The notes under the pieces are model-generated. The model searched no databases. It was not told the origin of the DNA and was given only the letters and a program-made list of their open reading frames with translations. Below are positions 34,308 through 42,284 of a DNA stretch of 64,000 nucleotides, in pieces. The stretch's first letter is position 1, and each line of letters begins with the position of its first letter. Made by a program: the position numbers and the translations under genes. The stretch covers positions 1,488,001-1,552,000 of the forward strand of contig OY970245.1 in the NCBI GenBank assembly GCA_963715455.1, written 5' to 3'. This stretch comes from VRUE01 sp963715455. GTDB taxonomy: Bacteria > Actinomycetota > Thermoleophilia > Solirubrobacterales > 70-9.

Positions 34308-35447
34308 ATGGCACGTCAATCACGTAGCAAAAACCCCTTCGTATTCGCGGAACCGCTTGCTCCCAGCGACCTCGTCGACCGCGAGGAGGAGCTCGCTCTG
34401 CTCGTCGAGCGCCGCCGTGATGGGGTCAACACTCGCCTGGCCAGTCCTCGCGACTACGGCAAGACCAGCCTGCTGCATCGGGCGCTCGCCGATGCGAGAG
34501 AGGATGGAGCAGGCGCCGTACTCGTCGACCTCTATGGCGTGCGCACGCCGGGGCAGATGGCTGCTCAGATCCAGCGAGCCTATGAAGACCTGCCGGCCGG
34601 CCTGTTTCGAAAGGCGTACGACGCTCTGGGCCGGCGCGGGGGTGGCGTCGGGCTCAATACCCCGATTGGCGGCGCGTCGCTGTCGCTTGGGGCAGGCGAA
34701 GCCGGCCATCGAGCGCTGCTCGACGCCCTCGATCTGCCCTTGCGGTTGCACGAAAGGACCAAGCGCTCGATTCTCGTGGCATTCGATGAGTTCCAGGTGG
34801 TGCTGCAGGCGGACCTCGATGCCCTGATTCGCAGCGTCATCCAACATCACGGCGGTGGCGTCACCTACGTGTTCAGCGGCTCGCACCCCGGGATGATGCG
34901 CTCGCTTTTCGCCGACCGGCGCCGACCCTTCTATGGACAGGCGGCGCCTCTGGAGCTGGGGCGGCTGCCGCGCGATGTGCTTGCCACTTACATCGAGGAC
35001 CGGTTCGCGCGCGCCGAGAAGGATGTGGGTGACACCCTCGGCTGGCTGCTCGACTTGGTCGACGGCCATCCTCAGCGGGCCATGCTCTTCGCCCATCTGC
35101 TCTGGCGGCACACCGCGGAGGGCGCAACCGCCGACGACTACTCCCGTATGGAGGCTTACAACGAGGCCTGGGGCTATCTGCAGGGCGACTTCGAGGCGAC
35201 CTGGGGCTCTTTCTCTCGCATCGAGGCCGGGGTCGTGGAGGCCATCGCCTCTCACGTATATAGCCTCACGGGCAAGGTGGGTCGCGAGATCCATGGCTTG
35301 CCGGCGGGCTCAGCCGCGCCGGACGCCGCCAAGCGACTCGTCGACGAGGGCGTGCTCTTCCGTGCCGGGGAGAACGACGTCCTTGGCGTCGTCGATCCAG
35401 TCTTCGCTATGTGGGTCCGCCAGTGGCGACGCTGGCGCTTCGATTAG
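34308..35447 (+). CDS. AAA+ ATPase of the archaeal-type (Orc1/Cdc6-like) family
   Basis: 379 residues. A Walker A of the form SPRDYGKTSLL (46-56, K52; the first glycine is replaced, as often in this family), Walker B SILVAFDEFQVV (D160, E161), a sensor-1-like YVFSGSHPGMMRSLF, and the PFYGQAAPLELGRLP block. The C-terminal third looks like a winged helix (VEAIASHVYSLTGKVGREIH ... LVDEGVLFRAGENDVLGVVDPVFAMWV). Such proteins are often lone genes of mobile or conflict-related character. It is convergent with, and overlaps by 4 bases, the LigD-type polymerase gene. Role unknown. Confidence 0.75.
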   Translation: MARQSRSKNPFVFAEPLAPSDLVDREEELALLVERRRDGVNTRLASPRDYGKTSLLHRALADAREDGAGAVLVDLYGVRTPGQMAAQIQRAYEDLPAGLFRKAYDALGRRGGGVGLNTPIGGASLSLGAGEAGHRALLDALDLPLRLHERTKRSILVAFDEFQVVLQADLDALIRSVIQHHGGGVTYVFSGSHPGMMRSLFADRRRPFYGQAAPLELGRLPRDVLATYIEDRFARAEKDVGDTLGWLLDLVDGHPQRAMLFAHLLWRHTAEGATADDYSRMEAYNEAWGYLQGDFEATWGSFSRIEAGVVEAIASHVYSLTGKVGREIHGLPAGSAAPDAAKRLVDEGVLFRAGENDVLGVVDPVFAMWVRQWRRWRFD

Positions 35448-36361
35448 AGCTCCGGCAGCTCCTGCTTCAGCTCGAGTACCGGGGCGAAGAGGTCGCCGTG
35501 TTGCTCGATGCGCTGCAGCACGTCGGCAGCCTCGAAGACGAGTGAGTCGGCGTCGTCTTTCTCCACGGCGCGTTCGACCTCCTCCCAGGAGACTGGAGTC
35601 GAGACTGTGGGGCGTTCGCGGGCGCGCAATGAGTAGACGGCGATCGTCGTCTTGCGTTCGTTGTTCTGGTACCAGTCGATCAGCACCTTGCCCTTGCGCA
35701 GCGTCTTTTTGCCCATCTTGGCGATCACCTCGTCGGGCGTCTGCTTGGCGAGCAGCTGGGCGAGCGCCTGGGCGAAGGGACGCGTCTCGTCGTAGGTGGT
35801 CTTCGTGTTGAGCGGCACGTAGAGCTGCAGGCCCTTCGAGCCCGAGGTCTTGACGAAGCACTCGAGGCCGACGTGGTCGAGCACCTCACGCAGGCGCAGG
35901 GCGACCCGACCGCAGGCGAGCACTTCGGCCGGCGGGCCGGGGTCGAGGTCGAAGGCGAGCACGGTCGGCCGCTCGTGCTTGGTGCCGAGCGAAAGCGAGG
36001 GGTGCAGCTCGATCGCCGCCAGTTGCGCCATCCAGATCAGCGTCGCGCGGTCTTCGCAGATGCAGTAATCGATGTAGCCGGAGTGGGGCCCGGCCAGCAC
36101 GCGGGTGGTCTTGACCCACTCGGGCCGGTGTTTTGGGCAGCGCTTCTCGAAGAAGGCCGCGTCGGTGTCGTCGACGCCTTCAGGGAAGCGGCGCAGGGTC
36201 AGCGCCCGTCCGGCGAGGTGGGGGACGATCGCCTCTGCCACCTTGGCGTAGTAGTCGACCACCTCGCCCTTGGTGAAACCCGGCTTGGGGTAGAGGACCT
36301 TGTCGAGGTTGGTGAGCTTCAGCTCACGCCCGTCGACCTCGACCTGGCTACCGCCGGCCAC
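35444..36361 (-). CDS. LigD-type end-joining polymerase/primase domain protein
   Basis: A 305-residue archaeo-eukaryotic-primase-type polymerase acting with Ku in non-homologous end joining. Motifs: LTNLDKVLYPKPGFTKGEV, FEKRCPKHRPEW, the metal-binding FDLDPG (D138, D140), and the nucleotide-binding KTSGSKGLQLYVPL (171-184). There is no ligase or nuclease domain, so the ligase must be a separate protein. It follows ku by 3 bases. Confidence 0.92.
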   Translation of the reverse strand: MAGGSQVEVDGRELKLTNLDKVLYPKPGFTKGEVVDYYAKVAEAIVPHLAGRALTLRRFPEGVDDTDAAFFEKRCPKHRPEWVKTTRVLAGPHSGYIDYCICEDRATLIWMAQLAAIELHPSLSLGTKHERPTVLAFDLDPGPPAEVLACGRVALRLREVLDHVGLECFVKTSGSKGLQLYVPLNTKTTYDETRPFAQALAQLLAKQTPDEVIAKMGKKTLRKGKVLIDWYQNNERKTTIAVYSLRARERPTVSTPVSWEEVERAVEKDDADSLVFEAADVLQRIEQHGDLFAPVLELKQELPEL

Positions 36362-36364
36362 CGG

Positions 36365-37279
36365 CTACTTGGAGGACTTGGCTTTGGCCCGTGAGCCGGA
36401 GCGTTTTTTCGCCGGAGCTTTCTTGGCTTTCGCCTGCTTGGCCTGGCGTTTGCGCGGCGGCTTACTCGCCGGCTTCGTCGCCTTGCCATCGCGCTTGTCT
36501 TTGACCGCGGCGATGCTCTGCTCGAGCGCGGCCATCAGGTCGGGGGCCTTGGTCGGCTCGCGCTCCTCCTCAGGCGCCGCGAGGACCTCTTCGCCGGCGG
36601 CCTTGCGTTCGATCATCGCCAGCAGCTCCTCGCGGTACTCGTCGCGGTAGGCGCCGGGGTCGAAGCTGCGAGTCAGCGAGTCGATCAGCTCCTCGGCCAT
36701 CTGTACCTCGCGTTTGGCGACCTTCGGTTTCTCAGCAGGCAGCACATCCTCCAGCTCCGCGGGCGGCACCACCTCGTCGGCGAAGCGCATCGTGGTCAGA
36801 GTGAGCACGCCGTCGCCGGGGCGGATCGCCGCCAGATGCTCCTTGTTGCGGAAGACGAAGCGGGCGATCGCCACCTTGCCTGAGCGCTCGAGCGCCTCGG
36901 CGAGCAGCGAGTAGGCCTTCTCGGCGCCGTCTGCCGGCCCCAGGTAGTAAGGGCTGTTGAAGTAGATCGGGTCGATCTCCGTGATCTCGACGAAATCCTG
37001 CACCTCGATTGCTCGCGTCTTCTTCGGGTCGAGCGAGGCCAGCTCGTCTTTGCTGAGCGGCACGTAGCGGTCGGGGGTGATCTCGAAGGCCTTGACGATC
37101 TTCTCGAAGGGCACCTCCTCGTCGGTCCCTTCGGCGACGCGCCGGTGGCGGATGCGGGCGCCGTCAGACTCGCGGATCTCGCGCAGGGCGATGCCGCGCC
37201 GCGCCACGGCGCTGTAGAGCTTGACGGGCACGTTGAGCAGCCCGAAGCTGATCGAGCCGCTCCAGATCGCTCTAGCCAT
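36365..37279 (-). CDS. ku: Ku DNA end-binding protein
   Basis: A 304-residue homodimeric ring protein that binds broken DNA ends. RAIWSGSISFGLLNVPVKLYSA start, GKVAIARFVFRNKEHLAAI, MAEELIDSLTRSFDPGAYRDEYREEL. It ends in a ~45-residue Lys/Ala/Pro-rich tail (KPPRKRQAKQAKAKKAPAKK) typical of actinobacterial Ku, which adds non-specific DNA binding. First of a two-gene operon. Confidence 0.95.
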   Translation of the reverse strand: MARAIWSGSISFGLLNVPVKLYSAVARRGIALREIRESDGARIRHRRVAEGTDEEVPFEKIVKAFEITPDRYVPLSKDELASLDPKKTRAIEVQDFVEITEIDPIYFNSPYYLGPADGAEKAYSLLAEALERSGKVAIARFVFRNKEHLAAIRPGDGVLTLTTMRFADEVVPPAELEDVLPAEKPKVAKREVQMAEELIDSLTRSFDPGAYRDEYREELLAMIERKAAGEEVLAAPEEEREPTKAPDLMAALEQSIAAVKDKRDGKATKPASKPPRKRQAKQAKAKKAPAKKRSGSRAKAKSSK

Positions 37280-37286
37280 CGGCAGT

Positions 37287-37292
37287 CACCTA
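37287..37292 (-). promoter_or_regulatory. -10-like element TAGGTG, possible leaderless start of ku
   Basis: On the minus strand TAGGTG is followed by seven bases and ATG 37279. The last base departs from TANNNT, so this is a weaker example. Confidence 0.35.
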
Positions 37293-37391
37293 CCCGATTG
37301 TTCCAGCCGCCGATCGGCGACGCCAGGCGAGGCGAGTGGCGGGAGGCATCTTGCGCAATCAAGCCCGCCAGTTGATTTCGCTAAAAGTTTG

Positions 37392-37420
37392 TTGACTAAA
37401 AAGCTCTGGCGTGGTAGGGC
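37392..37420 (+). promoter_or_regulatory. promoter of the secreted AT-rich gene
   Basis: TTGACT (37392-37397), 17 bases, TAGGGC (37415-37420). The surroundings are locally AT-rich. It leaves a leader of about 100 bases. Confidence 0.5.
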
Positions 37421-37515
37421 TACTGCGCAGAGGGCCGCAGCGGGGGGATTTTGAGAGGCCGTTCCAGCCCGGCTTGGATCAGACGCCCGCGACTCCGGTG
37501 GCCAACCCGCCGGAA

Positions 37516-37522
37516 AAAGGAG
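37516..37522 (+). promoter_or_regulatory. strong ribosome binding site of the secreted AT-rich gene
   Basis: AAAGGAG 7 bases before GTG 37530 is the best SD in the window and fixes the start; most neighbours have none. Confidence 0.65.
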
Positions 37523-37529
37523 ATTTCAC

Positions 37530-38225
37530 GTGAGACTCGCAAAGATGCTCGGCCTCGCCACGATCGCTGCAGTTGCCGCAGTTGCATTCATCGGTATCGG
37601 CTCCGCTACAGCCGTACATTTAGTGGTCGTATGTCTCGAAGACCCCGCTGGGTTATGTCCGAAAGGAAAATTAAAGGAAGCGGGGCTGGGGTTACCGATC
37701 CTGGGCAAACTGGAGGCATTACCGACAGAAAAAGTACACACAGTTCTATTAGGCGCCCTTAATGTCTTATGTGAAAATTCAACTATTGGAGGCCGCATCA
37801 CCAAATCGTCGCCCCTGCACGGCATCATCACTGAACTGACAATCAGCTCGTGCACGCCTTGTAGCCGAGTGGCGGCGCTGAATCTCCCTTATTTAGTCAA
37901 ATTTCACCACGACCTAACCGGTGAGCATTTATGGTTAATGTTAGTTGAACAAGATTCGGAGACGAAACCGATCTTAGTTGAAGTCGAAAATTGTCTCACC
38001 GGTAATATTTGTAATTATAAAGCTGAAAAAGTCCACCTCGATGTCAAAAACACAGCGGGCGGATTACCCTTAGTCTTAAGCTTAGAAAACGTGTTCACCT
38101 ACGAGTCTGGGCCTAAACTCTTCTGTGGCACAGAAGGTAAATGGGACGCCAACTACCTGGTCGAAATACTGCACGGAGACATCAAAGAAACAGGCTGGCT
38201 CGCCTTAGACGAAAAAGAATTGTGA
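37530..38225 (+). CDS. secreted Cys-rich protein of unknown function, AT-rich mature part
   Basis: 231 residues. A clear signal peptide (MRLAKMLGLATIAAVAAVAF, cleavage probably after SATA at about 28) precedes a mature domain with eight cysteines, suggesting four disulfides, and no motif I recognise. The signal-peptide codons are GC-rich like the genome, but the mature part carries 17 TTA codons and many AAA/GAA/ATT/AAT codons, unlike any neighbour. It has its own promoter and strong SD. The pattern suggests a foreign or specially constrained mature domain joined to a native signal peptide. Function is unknown. Confidence 0.8.
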   Translation: MRLAKMLGLATIAAVAAVAFIGIGSATAVHLVVVCLEDPAGLCPKGKLKEAGLGLPILGKLEALPTEKVHTVLLGALNVLCENSTIGGRITKSSPLHGIITELTISSCTPCSRVAALNLPYLVKFHHDLTGEHLWLMLVEQDSETKPILVEVENCLTGNICNYKAEKVHLDVKNTAGGLPLVLSLENVFTYESGPKLFCGTEGKWDANYLVEILHGDIKETGWLALDEKEL

Positions 38226-38248
38226 GCAGTAGGGCGCGCGGGTTGTGT

Positions 38249-38270
38249 GGGGCCGGGTCGACCCGGCCCC
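38249..38270. terminator. 22-base perfect palindrome between the secreted gene and the MFS gene
   Basis: 38249-38270 is a perfect palindrome with no loop (GGGGCCGGGT centre-paired with its complement); GTGT/ACAC extends it around one bulge and into the -10 box of the MFS gene. It may terminate the upstream gene or act as an operator for the transporter. Confidence 0.55.
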
Positions 38271-38276
38271 TACACT
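38271..38276 (+). promoter_or_regulatory. -10 element TACACT, leaderless start of the MFS gene
   Basis: TACACT, seven bases, GTG 38284. This selects GTG 38284 over the open frame from 38245. Confidence 0.6.
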
Positions 38277-38283
38277 CCATCGA

Positions 38284-39894
38284 GTGTCCCGCCAACAGCG
38301 TCTGACGCTGGTCGCGACGATCCTCGGCTCGACGGTCGTCTTCCTCGACGGGACCGTGGTCAACGTGGCGCTGCCGGCGATCGCCGATGGGCTCGACGCC
38401 GGTCTGGCCGGGCAGCAGTGGGTGGTCGAGGCCTACATGCTGACCATGGTCGCGCTGCTCTTGGTCGGCGGCTCGCTTGGCGACCAGTTCGGGCGGCGGC
38501 GGATCTTCGTCATCGGCCTGGTTGCCTTTGGCGTCACCTCGATCCTCTGCGCGCTGGCGCCCACGGTCGAGATCTTGATCGGCGCCCGCGCCCTACAAGG
38601 GGTTGCCGGGGCTCTGCTCGTGCCGGGGTCGCTGGCGATCGTCGCCGCCAGCTTCGAGGGCGCCGCCCGCGGCAAGGCGGTCGGCACCTGGACCGCCTGG
38701 ACGGGGATCGCCACCGTGCTCGGCCCGGCTGGCGGTGGGGCGCTGATCGGCCTCACCTCGTGGCGGGCGATCTTCTGGGTCAACCTGCCGCTGATCGCCG
38801 CCACCGTGGCGCTCTCGATGCATTCGGTACGGGAGAGCCGCGACCCCGACGCCTATCGAGGCATCGACTGGACCGGCATCGGGCTCTCTGCGGTCGGTTT
38901 GGGCGGGCCGGTCTTCGCCCTGATCGAGCAGCCGACGCGTGGCTGGGGCGACCCGCTGGTCTGGGTCCCTTTCGTCGCCGGCATCGCCTGCTTCTGCCTC
39001 TTCGTCCTCTACGAGGCCCGCGCCCGCCACCCGATGCTCGACCTCGGCCTCTTCCGCATCCGCAACTTCGCCGTCGCCAATCTGACCACGCTGACCGCCT
39101 ACGCCGGGCTGATCGGCGGTCTCTTCTTTGTCGGCCTCTACTTGCAGCAGGTGGCCGGCTACTCGGCGCTCGAGGCGGGCCTGGCGACGACGCCGGTCTC
39201 GCTGATCCTTTTCTTCCTCTCGCCACGCTGGGGCCGCCTCGCCTCCGGCACGGGGCCGCGACTGCCGATGACGCTCGGCCCGATCGTCGGCGGGATCGGG
39301 CTGCTGATGCTGCTGATGATCGGCACTAGTGGCGACTACGCCACCGAGGTGCTGCCCGGCATCCTTGTCTTCGGCCTTGGTCTCTCGGCGACCGTTGCGC
39401 CGTTGACCGCAACGGTGCTCGACTCGGTCGAGGAGCGTCACGTCGGCATCGCCTCCGGCGTCAACAACGGCGTCTCGCGGGTGGCCGGCCTCTTGGCGAT
39501 CGCCGTGCTCGGCGCGGTCATCTCCGCCTACTTCGGCTCGACTCTCGACTCCAACCTCGGCGAGCGCCCGCTGAGCCCGGCCGCCACCCGCTCGGTTGAA
39601 GACGCCAAGGCCCAGCCGCTGGCTGTGCCAGGCACGGAATCGTTGCCGCCGGCCCAGGCTGCACGAGTGAGCGAGGCTTCGGCCGACGCCTCCACCTCGG
39701 CCTTCCACCTAGGCATCGGCATCGCCGGCATCCTGATGATCGCCGGCGGCATCGTCTCGGGCTTCGGAATAGAGAACCCGAAGCGAAGAACAGAAGCTCT
39801 CCCCAGCAGGGGCTCCGCCCAAGCCGGCGAGTGCGGCCACGGAGCTGATGCCGACCGCGGCGAGCCGGCACCCGCCCTGTCCCCCCTCAAATAG
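38284..39894 (+). CDS. MFS drug/proton antiporter, DHA2 (EmrB/QacA) type
   Basis: A 536-residue transporter of about 14 membrane segments. LTLVATILGSTVVFLDGTVVN, ALPAIADGL, the segment 2-3 loop GGSLGDQFGRRR, and motif C-like GPAGGGALIGLTSWRAIFWVN identify DHA2 exporters of drugs or cationic compounds. The C-terminal ~40 residues are polar and cytosolic. GTG 38284 follows a -10 box by 7 bases. The substrate is not deducible. Confidence 0.9.
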   Translation: MSRQQRLTLVATILGSTVVFLDGTVVNVALPAIADGLDAGLAGQQWVVEAYMLTMVALLLVGGSLGDQFGRRRIFVIGLVAFGVTSILCALAPTVEILIGARALQGVAGALLVPGSLAIVAASFEGAARGKAVGTWTAWTGIATVLGPAGGGALIGLTSWRAIFWVNLPLIAATVALSMHSVRESRDPDAYRGIDWTGIGLSAVGLGGPVFALIEQPTRGWGDPLVWVPFVAGIACFCLFVLYEARARHPMLDLGLFRIRNFAVANLTTLTAYAGLIGGLFFVGLYLQQVAGYSALEAGLATTPVSLILFFLSPRWGRLASGTGPRLPMTLGPIVGGIGLLMLLMIGTSGDYATEVLPGILVFGLGLSATVAPLTATVLDSVEERHVGIASGVNNGVSRVAGLLAIAVLGAVISAYFGSTLDSNLGERPLSPAATRSVEDAKAQPLAVPGTESLPPAQAARVSEASADASTSAFHLGIGIAGILMIAGGIVSGFGIENPKRRTEALPSRGSAQAGECGHGADADRGEPAPALSPLK

Positions 39895-39897
39895 GCT
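39892..39897 (+). promoter_or_regulatory. -10 element TAGGCT, leaderless start of trpS
   Basis: TAGGCT, seven bases, GTG 39905; its first bases overlap the stop codon of the MFS gene (TAG). Confidence 0.55.
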
Positions 39898-39904
39898 CCG
39901 CCGG

Positions 39905-40903
39905 GTGAGCGCCCCGATCGTCTTCTCAGGGATCCAACCCACCGGCCGCAAGCACCTCGGCAACTACATCGGCGCCATCCGCCAGTTCGTCGAGGGCCAG
40001 GATCGCGGCGAGCCGGCGATCTTCTGCATCGTCGACCTGCACGCGATTTCGGTCGCCTACGACCCGGCCGAGCTGCGCGAGCGGCTCTACGACACCACCG
40101 CGATCTTGCTCGCTGCCGGCCTCGAACCAGAGCGCTGCATCCTCTTCCGCCAGTCCGACGTGCGCGAGCACACCGAGCTCACCTGGCTGCTCTCCGCGGT
40201 GACTGCCCACGGCGACCTCAACCGAATGCATCAGTTCAAGGACAAGTCGGCCAAGCAGCGTGAGCTCGTTCCCGCCGCTCTCTTCTTCTATCCGGTGCTG
40301 ATGGCCGCCGACGTGCTCGCCTACAGGGCGACCGAGGTGCCGGTCGGCGACGACCAGCGCCAGCACGTCGAGCTGATGCGCGAGATCGCCCGCCGCTTCA
40401 ACGAGCGCTTCGGCGAGACACTGATCGTGCCTGAGTACCGCATCCCGGAGGTCGGCGCGCGGGTCATGGACTTGCAAGAGCCCGAGCGGAAGATGTCGAC
40501 AACCGGTGGCACCGAGAATGGCACGGTCCTCGTCCTTGATGAGCCGGGGGCGATCCGCAAGAAGTTCGGCTCCGCCGTGACCGATTCCGGCCGCGAGGTG
40601 CGCCGCGGCGGGGACAAGGCCGGTATCACCAACCTGATCGACGTCTACGCGGTTGTTCGCGGCCTCGACCAGGCGGCGGTCGAGAGCGAGTTCGAGGGCG
40701 CCGGCTACGGCGACTTCAAGAAGGCTGTTGCCGAGGCGGTGGTCGATTTCCTCACTCCGGTGCGGGAGCGCTACGCCGAGCTGCGCCCCGACGAGGCGGC
40801 ACTTGAGGCGACGCTCGCCGCCGGCGCCGAGAAGGCGCGCGAGATCGCCGCTGGCACCCTCGCCGACGTGCGCGAGCGCATGGGTATCGGCCCCTCGCGT
40901 TAA
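39905..40903 (+). CDS. trpS: tryptophanyl-tRNA synthetase
   Basis: A 332-residue class Ic synthetase. IVFSGIQPTGRKHLGNYIGA contains the HIGH-like segment (HLGN); other blocks are QSDVREHTELTWLL, FYPVLMAADVLAYRA, VPVGDDQRQHVELMREIARRFN. The KMSKS loop reads KMSTT, a conservative deviation. GTG 39905 is set by the -10 box and the usual start just before the first strand. Confidence 0.96.
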   Translation: MSAPIVFSGIQPTGRKHLGNYIGAIRQFVEGQDRGEPAIFCIVDLHAISVAYDPAELRERLYDTTAILLAAGLEPERCILFRQSDVREHTELTWLLSAVTAHGDLNRMHQFKDKSAKQRELVPAALFFYPVLMAADVLAYRATEVPVGDDQRQHVELMREIARRFNERFGETLIVPEYRIPEVGARVMDLQEPERKMSTTGGTENGTVLVLDEPGAIRKKFGSAVTDSGREVRRGGDKAGITNLIDVYAVVRGLDQAAVESEFEGAGYGDFKKAVAEAVVDFLTPVRERYAELRPDEAALEATLAAGAEKAREIAAGTLADVRERMGIGPSR

Positions 40904-40906
40904 GTT
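40901..40906 (+). promoter_or_regulatory. -10 element TAAGTT, leaderless start of scpA, built on the trpS stop codon
   Basis: TAAGTT, six bases, GTG 40913. Its first three bases are the TAA stop codon of trpS. Confidence 0.6.
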
Positions 40907-40912
40907 GGAACC

Positions 40913-41638
40913 GTGAGCGTCGCCGAGCTGGACCTCGATCTCGACGTCTTCGCTGGTCCCTTCGACCTGCTGATGGCGGTCGTCCTGCGCGAGGAGGTGA
41001 GCCTGCTCGAGGTCGAGCTGGCCGAGGTGATCGTCGCCTACGTCGAGCACCTGGAGCGCGAGGAAGAGCTGGAGCTCGACGTCGCCACCGAGTTCCTCGT
41101 GCTGATCGCCGCCCTGCTGGAGCTCAAGTCGCGCCTGCTCTTGCCTGGCGAAGAGGAGGGCCTGGAGGACGTCACCCCTGAGGAGGCAGTCGAGGAGCTC
41201 TTGGCACGGTTGCTCGAGTACCGCCGCTACCGCGACGCGGCAGCCGTGCTCGTGCAGCGCTTCGAGGCCGAGCGCGGCTACCTCTACCGCTCGGCGCCGC
41301 TGCCGCTCGAGCTGCGCAAGGTGGCGCTCGATGCGGCGACCGCGGTCTATGACCCCGAGCGCCTGGGCGCGGCGCTGGGCGACCTGCTGGCCACTCCCCC
41401 GGAGCTCAAACTCGACCACATCCGGCCCACCGTCTCGCTGGAAAAGCGCCTGCGGGCTGTGCGTGAGGCGCTGCGCGCCCACGCCAGCATCGACTTCGAC
41501 GAGCAGTTTGGCGGCGAGGACCGTCTCACCCAGGCGGTGACGCTCTTCGCCCTGCTCGAGCTCTATCGCAAAGGCGAGGCGACCTGGGAGCAATCCACGC
41601 CCTTTGGCCCGATCGAGATCCGCAAGGTGGAGTCATGA
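40913..41638 (+). CDS. scpA: segregation and condensation protein ScpA (kleisin)
   Basis: A 241-residue kleisin that bridges SMC heads with ScpB. FAGPFDLLMAVVLREEVSLLEVELAEVI at the start, the DVATEFLVLIAALLELKSRLLLP helix, and the C-terminal winged helix (TFALLELYRKGEATWEQ). It overlaps scpB by ATGA. Confidence 0.94.
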   Translation: MSVAELDLDLDVFAGPFDLLMAVVLREEVSLLEVELAEVIVAYVEHLEREEELELDVATEFLVLIAALLELKSRLLLPGEEEGLEDVTPEEAVEELLARLLEYRRYRDAAAVLVQRFEAERGYLYRSAPLPLELRKVALDAATAVYDPERLGAALGDLLATPPELKLDHIRPTVSLEKRLRAVREALRAHASIDFDEQFGGEDRLTQAVTLFALLELYRKGEATWEQSTPFGPIEIRKVES

Positions 41639-42207
41639 GCGATCTCTCGCGAACGATCGAAGCGCTGCTCTTCCTCTCGCCGCAGCCGGTCAGCGCCCGC
41701 GACCTGGCCGAGGCCGCCGAGGTGACCGAGGGCCAGGTCGCCGAGGCAATCGAGCTGCTGCGCGACGATCTCGCCGAGGGCAAGCGGGGCGTCGTCCTAC
41801 GCGAGGTCGCCGGCGGCTTCACTCTGGCCAGCGACCCGGCCAGCGAGATGGCGGCACGCCGCCTGCTGGCCAAGCCGCGCACGCCGCCGCTCACCCAGGC
41901 CCAGGCAGAGACGCTGGCGATCGTCGCCTACCTGCAGCCAGTCTCGCGACCCGAGGTGGCTCGTATCCGCGGTGTCAGCTCAGAGTCGGCGGTGCAGACC
42001 CTCTCCGAGCGTGGCCTGATCGAAGAGTCGGGCCGATCGCAGTTCGGCGCGGCGATCTTCAAGACGACCGAGCTCTTCGAGCGGCTCTTTGGGCTGGCCG
42101 GGCTGGACCAGCTGCCCGATCCCTCCAGGTTCGATCCGACGCCTGAGGATGAGCGGGAGCTGCGGGAGCGACTTTTGAAAGCGGGGGAGCAACGTAGTGA
42201 GCCCTGA
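41635..42207 (+). CDS. scpB: segregation and condensation protein ScpB
   Basis: A 190-residue partner of ScpA and SMC with two winged-helix domains: SRTIEALLFLSPQPVSARDLAEA, GGFTLASDP, TQAQAETLAIVAYLQPVSRPEVARIRGV, SRSSQFG-like GRSQFGAAIFKTTELF. It overlaps scpA by 4 bases. A 28-base inverted repeat follows. Confidence 0.94.
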   Translation: MSDLSRTIEALLFLSPQPVSARDLAEAAEVTEGQVAEAIELLRDDLAEGKRGVVLREVAGGFTLASDPASEMAARRLLAKPRTPPLTQAQAETLAIVAYLQPVSRPEVARIRGVSSESAVQTLSERGLIEESGRSQFGAAIFKTTELFERLFGLAGLDQLPDPSRFDPTPEDERELRERLLKAGEQRSEP

Positions 42208-42212
42208 GGCGG

Positions 42213-42280
42213 GGAGGGCCGGGGGAGGGTCCGCCGGAGCAACAGCGGGGAGGCTCCGTCGGACCCTCCCCCGGCCCTCC
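42213..42280. terminator. 28-base inverted repeat between scpB and rluB
   Basis: Arms 42213-42240 and 42253-42280 match in 27 of 28 positions, separated by 12 bases. It starts 5 bases after the scpB stop and ends 4 bases before the rluB GTG, leaving no room for another promoter downstream. Confidence 0.65.
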
Positions 42281-42284
42281 TAGC

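Noticed and set aside
39926..41593. A 555-codon minus-strand frame across trpS and scpA
   Set aside because: Antisense shadow of two well-identified genes; composition (His/Gln/Asp-rich) is typical of reverse frames in GC-rich DNA.
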